Shown one piece after another: positions 1-6,123 of a DNA stretch of 64,000 nucleotides. The stretch lies in NCBI RefSeq assembly GCF_013449725.1, contig NZ_JACCFF010000003.1:372001-436000 (forward strand), read 5' to 3'. Under the pieces are notes generated by a model. That model had not been told where the DNA came from. It made no database searches and was given only the letters and a program-made list of their open reading frames with translations. The translations under genes and the position numbers were made by a program. Position 1 is the first letter of the stretch. Every line of letters begins with the position of its first letter. The stretch comes from Mycobacteroides sp. LB1. Lineage in GTDB: Bacteria; Actinomycetota; Actinomycetes; Mycobacteriales; Mycobacteriaceae.

Positions 1-153
1 CCGATGGTGGACAGGGTCCCGCCTGAACAGCTGCTGCAGTGCATCGAGGCGGTGCTGGAGTGCCGGGAAGCGCTGGCGATCAACGTGAAGCCCAAGTTCG
101 CAATCGACGCGCTAGTCGCGACCGCGGGACAGGCGTTGCGCCCGTCTGAATGA
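1..153 (+). CDS. holB: DNA polymerase III subunit delta' (HolB), C-terminal end only
   Basis: The window opens inside a reading frame whose last 50 codons end at TGA 151-153. The peptide (PPEQLLQCIEAVLECREAL, then VKPKFAIDALVATAGQALR) looks like the C-terminal helical domain of the clamp-loader delta' subunit, and the gene that precedes tRNA-Thr in M. tuberculosis (Rv3644c) is of this family. HolB loads the sliding clamp during replication. The 5' part lies outside the window, so the call rests on a short stretch plus synteny. Confidence 0.7.
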   Translation, partial: PMVDRVPPEQLLQCIEAVLECREALAINVKPKFAIDALVATAGQALRPSE

Positions 154-192
154 GGTTGGGCGTCGGGATTCGGGTGCCGTAGACTCTCGGGC

Positions 193-208
193 GCCGGGTT
201 CGCCCGGC
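193..208 (+). terminator. GC-rich hairpin between holB and tRNA-Thr
   Basis: A perfect 6-bp stem GCCGGG/CCCGGC closes a TTCG tetraloop 3 nt before the tRNA. It has no T tract, so it may be a mycobacterial-type intrinsic terminator for holB or simply a structure in the tRNA leader. Confidence 0.4.
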
Positions 209-210
209 AC

Positions 211-283
211 GCTGCCCTAGCTCAGTCGGTAGAGCAATTCACTCGTAATGAATAGGTCGGGGGTTCGATTCCCCCGGGCAGCT
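211..283 (+). tRNA. tRNA-Thr (anticodon CGT)
   Basis: A 73-nt cloverleaf can be folded: acceptor stem GCTGCCC/GGGCAGC, D arm CTAGCTCAGTCGGTAGAGC, anticodon stem ATTCA/TGAAT around loop CTCGTAA (anticodon CGT at 244-246), and T arm GGGGGTTCGATTCCCCC. CCA is not encoded. The prophage core begins at the first base of the 3' anticodon strand (249), so the element restores the 3' half of the gene and the tRNA stays intact on the left side. Confidence 0.97.
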
Positions 284-284
284 C
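249..284 (+). repeat. attL core (36-bp direct repeat)
   Basis: The 36 bases from the 3' anticodon strand of tRNA-Thr to the base after the discriminator are identical to 17947-17982. Flanking bases differ on both sides (A/C before, A/C after), which fixes the repeat length. Confidence 0.95.
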
Positions 285-340
285 AAACAAGCAGGTCGCA
301 GGGTTATGATTGTTTGCTGGCTAACTGCCGGACCCCTGAA

Positions 341-370
341 GTGGACACTAAATGGACACTAATTCGCACG
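341..370 (+). repeat. Subterminal 30-bp direct repeat, left copy (candidate integrase arm site)
   Basis: This 30-mer is identical to 17784-17813 and contains a tandem TGGACACTAA/TGGACACTAA pair. It sits 56 bp inside attL, the other copy 133 bp inside attR. Tyrosine integrases of mycobacteriophages bind arm-type sites on both sides of the core, which would explain the placement. The remainder of 285-490 shows no convincing gene. Confidence 0.65.
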
Positions 371-490
371 GCGACGTGTATCCGCGCCTGTGTCTGCCGT
401 ATCTACGCCGCTGTTGCGCTGGCAAATTCGACGGCGATACTATCCAGCAATGTCGGGCGGGGTGTGGAGCGGCTTTGCGGGGGATGCTGA

Positions 491-808
491 GTGACTAACC
501 ATTTGCAGGTCAATCCTGAGTTGTTGCACCGGTCCGCCGACGAGATGGATCGGTTGTTGGCTGCGCACCGCGCCGCGCATACCAAGGCGCACGGTTTGAT
601 CAATGCGGCGACGTCAGGATGGGTCGGTGGCGCGGCCACCGCGTTGGGGTCTGAGTCGACCGAGTGGCAGGGCCACTCCAAGCACGTCGAGAACGAGTCG
701 ACCCACTACCGGGACGCATTCGACCAAATCGGCTATGCGTTCGCGACCACCGAAGAACAGACCGCAGTGAGCATAATCACCACCCGTCTGCCGCAGGCGA
801 AGGCCTGA
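491..808 (+). CDS. WXG100-family small protein, partner of the downstream toxin
   Basis: A 105-aa helical protein starting at GTG 491. The centre carries a W-V-G turn (residues 44-46, in ATSGWVGGAA) between two amphipathic helices, the hairpin of ESAT-6/WXG100 proteins, and it continues in charged helix. Such proteins are substrates or chaperone partners of ESX (type VII) secretion. It ends 7 bp before the toxin gene and must share its transcript, so it probably pairs with the WXG domain of that toxin. No ESX machinery is encoded here, so it would need a chromosomal ESX locus. Confidence 0.8.
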   Translation: MTNHLQVNPELLHRSADEMDRLLAAHRAAHTKAHGLINAATSGWVGGAATALGSESTEWQGHSKHVENESTHYRDAFDQIGYAFATTEEQTAVSIITTRLPQAKA

Positions 809-815
809 AGCTCCG

Positions 816-2780
816 ATGTCATTTTCGCTGGCCGACCTCAAGCGCGCCAAGGTGGCGTCGTTTCGTGATGTGGCCGACGCGCTCGACGGTATGGCCACCG
901 CCAACCGCGACATGCAACGTGGTGTGGCAGCGCTGCCGATCATGGGGGACGCCTGGAAAGGCGTGTCCGGGGACGCGGCCCACCATGAGCTCGACGGGCA
1001 CGGTAAATACCTGGGCGGTGCCGCTGATGCCCAACACGGCGCAGCGGCAAGAGTCCGGCGTGCTGCCGATGAGTTCGAGGGTGTGCAACAGCTGCTCAAG
1101 AAGGTCGAAAACGATGCCGCCAGTGGCAAGTTCACGATCGATCTGGAAACCGGCAAGGTCACCCCTCCCAAGGGCGAGTACGACAAGAGCGAGTTGGACT
1201 ATCTCACCAACACGTTGAAGCAGCTCCGTGCGGCCGGGGAGACCGCGAACACGGACTTGGAGGCGGCGGTCAAAGCCGCTAAGGAACTGCCGGAATCATC
1301 GAATGCTGGCGGGGCGTTGCCTTCAGTTCCCGCCGCCAAGGATCCGTCGGGGATCGCGGCCCGGTTGAAGGGGCTGGACGCGCCCAACCCAGACGGTGAT
1401 CCGGGGGCAACCAAAGCCGCTGCCGCTGGCGCCGATACGCAAGCCAACTACAAAGACTGGTACCCGAAAACCGCCGTGCCCGGTGGCGACAAACCCATCG
1501 ATCCCCGACAGTTGGGCGGTCTGGCCGCTGTGCCGGGTGTAGGCGATGTGCGCGACAAAATACCGCAGCCTCTACAGCGACCCGTGCTGCGCCCTGAGCA
1601 GGTCGAGCAATTCAAAACCGAGCAACGCCAAATACTGACCAAGATGGGTGTGCCCGCCGATCAAATCGAGCAGCGTGTCAACGCCGCCGCCGAAAACGCG
1701 CAAACCCCCCATTTCAAACCCGATGCGCCCTCTGCCTCACCGACCGATCCGAAATACATCAGCAGAGACTTCGGAGAACAGTTCAACAAGTTCACCAACA
1801 ACATCAGCGACGGCGGGTCCAAAGCCGGTGATGCCATGCTGCAACAAGGCAAAGAGCTGACCGGACAAGCAGGTCCGGGCGCACCCGGTGTCGCCGAGAA
1901 GTGGAAAGACCTTGCAGTCAACACCGGCAAGGGGCTCTGGGACTACACCACCGCCACACCACAAGAACGGGTCGGGTGGCTGTCAGATGAAGCGCAACGC
2001 GCCGCCGATAACCCCGGTGGGTACATCGGAGAAAAACTCGTGCAGACAGCTGCGGGTGCAGCCACCGCCCCCATCGGTGGCGAAGCATTCGCCGGAGCAC
2101 GCGCACTACTCGGAGACCTCCCCCACCACCTACCCGAACCCCACATTCCAGGCGCAGCACACGCGCCCACCGAACCACCAAGCGGTGCTCCTCATCCAGC
2201 GCCGGTTGTTGATCACCCAGCGCCATCTCCCTCGGTAGAACACTCCGGCGGCTGGAACCACTCCACGGAGCAATACTCGCCACAAGCCCCACAACTGGCA
2301 TCCGATCTCAACAATGCGTTCGTTGGTGGTCACCCGACCGCGGATCTGGCCGGACAGGTCGCCGATCACGCCACCCACCACGCACCCGGTATGGGCAGCG
2401 CCGCCAACCCTGACCGTGTAGTGCTTGGCAAATGGGCTGGCGATGACGCTGGATACATCGGCGAAGCCAGACATAACGGCGGCATCTATTACGACACTGG
2501 AGGCGATGCCTGGAACGCTATTGGCAACGGGCTGAGTAGAACAGATGCCGATGCTCTCGGCTGGCAAGTCAACGAGCAATTTCTGAAAACTCAAATGCAG
2601 AACGGTATTCCACGCATCGACTACGTTGTCGAGGGCTCCAAGTTCTCCTCGATTCAGGACGTACTCCGCACCGACCCCAATTCGTTCTCTGCGAAGGAGA
2701 TAAAGTATCTAATGCAGAACGCCCCGGCATACGGATATGAACGAATTGGCGACTCCTGGGTTCGAGAGGGAGGTAGATGA
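816..2780 (+). CDS. WXG-type polymorphic toxin, ESX-dependent (unassigned C-terminal effector domain)
   Basis: A 654-aa protein with three parts: an N-terminal WXG100-like helical hairpin (about 1-100, with DAWKGVSGDAA), a long Pro/Ala/Gly-rich middle with helical stretches (100-530), and a conserved-looking C-terminal domain (about 531-654) that begins RVVLGKWAGDDAGYIGEA and has GGIYYDTGGDAW, LGWQVNEQFL and AYGYERIGDSWVR. This is the layout of type VII polymorphic toxins, where the last 120 or so residues are the effector. I recognise the style of the C-terminal domain from other actinobacterial WXG proteins but cannot assign an activity. The stop codon overlaps the next gene (ATGA), as expected for toxin-immunity pairs. 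Codon use becomes less GC-rich towards the 3' end, typical of swapped toxin tips. Confidence 0.85.
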   Translation: MSFSLADLKRAKVASFRDVADALDGMATANRDMQRGVAALPIMGDAWKGVSGDAAHHELDGHGKYLGGAADAQHGAAARVRRAADEFEGVQQLLKKVENDAASGKFTIDLETGKVTPPKGEYDKSELDYLTNTLKQLRAAGETANTDLEAAVKAAKELPESSNAGGALPSVPAAKDPSGIAARLKGLDAPNPDGDPGATKAAAAGADTQANYKDWYPKTAVPGGDKPIDPRQLGGLAAVPGVGDVRDKIPQPLQRPVLRPEQVEQFKTEQRQILTKMGVPADQIEQRVNAAAENAQTPHFKPDAPSASPTDPKYISRDFGEQFNKFTNNISDGGSKAGDAMLQQGKELTGQAGPGAPGVAEKWKDLAVNTGKGLWDYTTATPQERVGWLSDEAQRAADNPGGYIGEKLVQTAAGAATAPIGGEAFAGARALLGDLPHHLPEPHIPGAAHAPTEPPSGAPHPAPVVDHPAPSPSVEHSGGWNHSTEQYSPQAPQLASDLNNAFVGGHPTADLAGQVADHATHHAPGMGSAANPDRVVLGKWAGDDAGYIGEARHNGGIYYDTGGDAWNAIGNGLSRTDADALGWQVNEQFLKTQMQNGIPRIDYVVEGSKFSSIQDVLRTDPNSFSAKEIKYLMQNAPAYGYERIGDSWVREGGR

Positions 2781-3190
2781 TCATGGATGACGCGTTCACG
2801 GAAGAAGCCCAATCTATAGTCGGCCCTTTGCTTTCCGATCTCGGTTTTACGCTGGACGTGATCGATGACCATGTCAATGAAGGTGGAAGAACTGGCTCGG
2901 TTGTCTACTACCGGTCCGAGGACTGCAAGGTCCAGGTCTATCAATCCTCGCGCGAGGGCAGCGTAAATTGCATGATCGCGCCATTGGACGCACCCAATGT
3001 GTTCGGCCCCCAGGACAGATCCTTCAGCTGGCAGTACCTCACCAAGTTTGCCCCGATGCCCGAGATGTCCCTCGAAGAACTGGCCGAATCGGTGAGCTTC
3101 GAACCCAAGACCAGCGCTGAACAGCTGCAGTGGGTGCGAGACAACATCGCTAAGTATTACGAGGCAGCGCACCGCGGAATTCTCCTTTGA
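2777..3190 (+). CDS. Candidate cognate immunity protein
   Basis: A 137-aa acidic protein translated from an ATG that overlaps the toxin stop by 4 bp (an in-frame ATG at 2783 is the alternative start). It has no signal peptide or membrane segment. The N-terminal half alternates strands (YYRSEDCKVQVYQSSREGSVN), and the C-terminal half is helical (SLEELAESVSF, SAEQLQWVRDNIAKYYEA). No family is recognised. Its position directly after the toxin tip and its translational coupling make it the first choice for the immunity protein that protects the producer. Confidence 0.7.
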   Translation: MIMDDAFTEEAQSIVGPLLSDLGFTLDVIDDHVNEGGRTGSVVYYRSEDCKVQVYQSSREGSVNCMIAPLDAPNVFGPQDRSFSWQYLTKFAPMPEMSLEELAESVSFEPKTSAEQLQWVRDNIAKYYEAAHRGILL

Positions 3191-3215
3191 AACCCTGCCC
3201 TGAGATATAGAAGCC

Positions 3216-3482
3216 GTGACAAGATTCGAAGACGTCCACTTCTCTAAACCCGATCGGTACTCGATTGGCACGGAGACCGATTCCGGCCGGTACTACGTCT
3301 CCATACCCGTGAGCAACGGACTTGTTGACTATGAGGAGTATTACGCGATCGACACGGAGCAGTACAAACTGTTCCTGGACAACAAATCCGCCGCGATCTC
3401 CTTCGTTGAAGCGTGCCGACGGCACGAGCACGACGACCTGTTGATTCTGAAACCAGGCACTAATCGCGGTACGCCAGTCTAG
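3216..3482 (+). CDS. Small conserved-looking protein of toxin locus, possible second immunity protein
   Basis: An 88-aa product from GTG 3216. It is acidic and rich in Tyr (RYSIGTETDSGRYYVSIPVS, then LVDYEEYYAI) and ends in HEHDDLLILKPGTNRGTPV. No motif or known family was recognised with certainty. It follows the first candidate immunity gene by 25 bp on the same strand. Arrays of immunity genes behind one toxin, including orphan ones for toxins of competitors, are common in polymorphic toxin loci; that role here is inferred from position only. Confidence 0.6.
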   Translation: MTRFEDVHFSKPDRYSIGTETDSGRYYVSIPVSNGLVDYEEYYAIDTEQYKLFLDNKSAAISFVEACRRHEHDDLLILKPGTNRGTPV

Positions 3483-3565
3483 GAGTCTGGACGCCGGATA
3501 TTGTGAGCCCCTGTAGCGTCCGGCTTCTGCATGTCGGCCCAGTTGACTAGATGGGGGCGTATTAG

Positions 3566-3988
3566 ATGACTACGGACCACCCATTGGGCGATAGATCCAG
3601 TGAGCTTCAAACCGAGGTCAATGCACTTTCAGAGAGGCTGGGCGTCCGGCCCTTGCCGGTCGGGATTCTTCGGAAGAATGACGATGTCAACATTTTCATT
3701 GATGAGGACGGCGCCTACCACTTCGCGTACTACGAACGAGGCAAGCTCGGCTTCGACAAGGTGGGCGGTCTGGATGACCTTCTCTACTGGTACTGCGAAG
3801 ACATCGTCACGAGCGAAGCTTCAAAGCGGGTGGGTGACCGTAAGGAGCGTTTCAAGTTCGAGTACCAATGGCTAAGCGACTTTGACGTGAACTGGGCCAA
3901 TAGGCGCGTGCGCGAGCTTGCTGCTCTCTTTCGCAATGGGCAGCCCGAGGATTTGGCGCTGCTTCCCGATATCGGCGAGCCTCTCTAG
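3566..3988 (+). CDS. Imm63-like immunity protein
   Basis: A 140-aa protein. The core YHFAYYERGKLGFDKVGGLD, followed by DLLYWYCEDIVTSEAS and an FKFEYQWLSDFDVNWANRRV helix, matches my recollection of the Imm63 immunity family: a Y-x-E-R-G turn, then a D-L-L-Y-W helix, then R/F/Q-rich helices ending in W. It is the last gene of the rightward toxin cassette. Its partner could be this toxin or one lost from the locus. The family call is from pattern memory, not a search. Confidence 0.65.
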   Translation: MTTDHPLGDRSSELQTEVNALSERLGVRPLPVGILRKNDDVNIFIDEDGAYHFAYYERGKLGFDKVGGLDDLLYWYCEDIVTSEASKRVGDRKERFKFEYQWLSDFDVNWANRRVRELAALFRNGQPEDLALLPDIGEPL

Positions 3989-4143
3989 CTGGCAAGACCA
4001 AGGATCGATGACGAGATCGAACGGGTTCGCCGCCAAGGTCATCGACTTCTTGGCATAGACGCGAGAACCCTGTGCAGACGCTGTGAGCGCCGCGTACGCT
4101 TCCGTCGGTCAGGGGCATCGTTTCGAGGGGAAGGTCTTCACGA

Positions 4144-4848
4144 ATGTCATCACCGCAGTCGGCAGCACCAGGCTGGTATCCCGATCCATCAGGCGCGCCA
4201 GGGCAGCGCTATTTCGATGGCACCAACTGGACCAACACGCCGCCCCCGCCCCCGGTAGCACCAGCGCCAGCACCCAAGCGGAGCCGGAAATGGCCATGGA
4301 TTGTCGGCGGCGTTGTAGTTCTACTGATCGTTATCGGCCTTGCTGGCGGCAACAAGGAAAGCCAGAAGCCCACTGGCGCAACGCCAGCCGCGATTGCGCC
4401 ACAGTCAGGTGGCAGTGCGGCGGCGCCCGGAGAGAAGTCGGCGCCGGGGATTGGCGCTGAGGTGCGTGATGGCAAGTTCGCGTTCGTGGTCGACAAGATT
4501 GACGTGGGTGAGAAGGTTGTCGGCCGCGATGACAATCAGTTCATGCAGAAGAAGGCACAGGGCGAATGGGCCGTGCTGTCGATGACGGTGACCAACATCA
4601 GCGACAAGCCCCAGACGTTCTTCGCTGACAATCAAAAGCTCATCGCTGGCGGCAAGACCTTCTCAGCGGATAGCACCGCATCGGCGTACCTGGGGGACAC
4701 GTCACTACTGGCAGAGATCAATCCCGGCAACAAGATTGATGTTCAAATCGCTTTTGACGTTCCCGCAGGGACTGAGCCCGATCAGGCCAAGTTGCATGAC
4801 TCGGCATTCTCGGGCGGTGTGACCCTCAACCTGAAGCGAACGGGCTAA
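4144..4848 (+). CDS. DUF2510 / DUF4352 membrane-anchored protein
   Basis: A 234-aa protein with three parts. An N-terminal DUF2510 motif (PGWYPDPSG, RYFDGTNWT, residues 9-31) is followed by a Pro/Ala-rich linker. One transmembrane helix (about 50-68, WPWIVGGVVVLLIVIGLAG) comes next. The extracytoplasmic domain of the DUF4352 type (about 105-230) has an immunoglobulin-like strand pattern with WAVLSMTVTNISDKPQTFFADNQKL. DUF4352 proteins are surface proteins of unknown function. A second DUF4352 protein, a lipoprotein, lies at 24271. The upstream 3989-4143 gap shows no gene. It could be a lysogenic surface factor; function unknown. Confidence 0.8.
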   Translation: MSSPQSAAPGWYPDPSGAPGQRYFDGTNWTNTPPPPPVAPAPAPKRSRKWPWIVGGVVVLLIVIGLAGGNKESQKPTGATPAAIAPQSGGSAAAPGEKSAPGIGAEVRDGKFAFVVDKIDVGEKVVGRDDNQFMQKKAQGEWAVLSMTVTNISDKPQTFFADNQKLIAGGKTFSADSTASAYLGDTSLLAEINPGNKIDVQIAFDVPAGTEPDQAKLHDSAFSGGVTLNLKRTG

Positions 4849-4912
4849 CCAAAAAAGGCAATCAGTCCCGCCCCTGAGTTGGTAGGCGTTGGGGCTGGTT
4901 GCATATCCGTGA

Positions 4913-5320
4913 CTATCCGCCCGTATCCCATTGGCTCCGATTTGGCTGGGCGGCCAGTAGCGCGGCTGCGACCAGGGGAGCGTCGTCGATAGGCAGTCGT
5001 GAAGGAATGTCCACGATCACCAGCCGGCCGCGCCGGTCATCGATCCGCACCTCGCCGTAGGCCCACCCCTGGCCAGTGATCGGAATCCGAACTGTCCGGC
5101 TGCCGTATTCGTCGTTCTCAACGTTCGGCAGCTCGAGAACCGAGCACCCCTTGGTGTTGATCTTGGCCATGAGAGTCGATGAGACGTGACCGGCGATGTC
5201 TTCCTGCGTGTACACCGCGGCTTCGGTTTCGCCCTCGGCGCCAATGGTTTGCTTCCGGGTCAGGCCGAAGAAGTGCGGCATCTCTTCGATGATCTCGCGA
5301 ATGGCCTTGTTGGCTTCCAT
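4913..5320 (-). CDS. Hypothetical protein of the nuclease-toxin operon
   Basis: A 135-aa product starting MEANKAIREIIEEMPHFFGL. It is mixed alpha/beta with a middle of strands (VRIPITGQGWAYGEVRIDD) and an Ala-rich C-terminal helix that ends near NRSQWDTGG. No signal peptide, no membrane segment and no known family recognised. It is the third gene of the leftward series nuclease toxin, DUF2625, this gene (96-bp gap), so a role in immunity or accessory function is possible but unproven. Confidence 0.6.
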   Translation of the reverse strand: MEANKAIREIIEEMPHFFGLTRKQTIGAEGETEAAVYTQEDIAGHVSSTLMAKINTKGCSVLELPNVENDEYGSRTVRIPITGQGWAYGEVRIDDRRGRLVIVDIPSRLPIDDAPLVAAALLAAQPNRSQWDTGG

Positions 5321-5416
5321 TGGCCAGTTCTACGCGGTGGGTCCGACAGCCGGATAGTCAGCAAACCCAGTTTCGGGTGACTGATTGGGACAGATACGGA
5401 CATCTGTGGGTGGCTT

Positions 5417-6100
5417 CTAGATACTCGCCGGTGAAGGGTTCCAGTCGATTGGATACCGATCTGTGTCTTCGAAGAAGCCCTCGTACATCTGCATTTCGCG
5501 GCAGATTTCCACCATCGGTATGGGTCGGCGGCTCACTTTGTTGATGTCGTGACCCTCGCGTGTCGTCGGCGGCGGTGAGAGTCCGATACCGACATCGGCT
5601 GGCAGGTTCTCGACGTCAGCTTTCCAGTTGGTCCAGCGCCAGTCCTGATAGAAGCCATCGACCTTGTCTGTGCACGTCAGCGCCCAGTGTAGGAAGTCGT
5701 AGTGTCCGAATCCGCAAGGCTCCCATTTGAGCGCATCGAATGGCCAGTAGTGGATTTCTCCGTTCGACTCTTTGATGCCGCCCCAGTCTGCGGCGAAGAC
5801 CCCGCCGAGAATGTCTATGGCGCAAACCATTAGCCCGCTGCCTGTCATGTTATGCAGGCTGGGGAAAGTGTCGGTGCCGCCGCCAAAGATCTTGAGCCAT
5901 CCGTGATCGGCAAGGATGCCGCCACAGTTGTAGGTGAGCGCGCCCGCACCAGAGCGCACGGTCACCTGTAGCAATTCAAGCTCAGCCTTGGCCCGCTCGT
6001 TCGATATCGGCAGAACCTTGTGTGCACCGCTACTGACCCACTTCTGGATTTCCGGCCAGGCTGGCTCATCGACATCGGTCAGCTCTTCAACCGTCCGCAA
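5417..6100 (-). CDS. DUF2625 family protein, candidate immunity to the NucA/NucB toxin
   Basis: A 227-aa protein. It starts MRTVEELTDVDEPAWPEIQKW and contains LQVTVRSGAGALTYNCGGIL, DHGWLKIFGGG, VCAIDILGGVFAADWGG and WEPCGFGHYDFLHWAL, ending in a basic-aromatic region. These blocks match the DUF2625 family as I remember it (V-x-E-P-x-W start, T-G-G-I-L-x-D-x-G-W, D-x-L-G-G-F-F-A, W-E-P-L-G-x-G-Y-x-D-F-L-x-W). It is cytoplasmic and begins 23 bp after the toxin stop on the same strand. DUF2625 has no established function. The position right behind a secreted nuclease suggests immunity, which is inference. Confidence 0.8.
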   Translation of the reverse strand: MRTVEELTDVDEPAWPEIQKWVSSGAHKVLPISNERAKAELELLQVTVRSGAGALTYNCGGILADHGWLKIFGGGTDTFPSLHNMTGSGLMVCAIDILGGVFAADWGGIKESNGEIHYWPFDALKWEPCGFGHYDFLHWALTCTDKVDGFYQDWRWTNWKADVENLPADVGIGLSPPPTTREGHDINKVSRRPIPMVEICREMQMYEGFFEDTDRYPIDWNPSPASI

Positions 6101-6123
6101 GGGCTTACTCCCGTCAATCGTTA

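Noticed and set aside
248..490. Open frame running through the tRNA-Thr 3' end
   Set aside because: It starts inside the tRNA and attL core, has no Shine-Dalgarno and no family character. It is explained by tRNA and att sequence.
7..490. Terminator in front of tRNA as attachment hot spot
   Set aside because: The hairpin at 193-208 lies outside the core. The exact repeat defines the site without it.
3989..4143. Small gene between the Imm63-like gene and the DUF2510 gene
   Set aside because: No frame with a start site and plausible codon pattern fits in these 155 bp.
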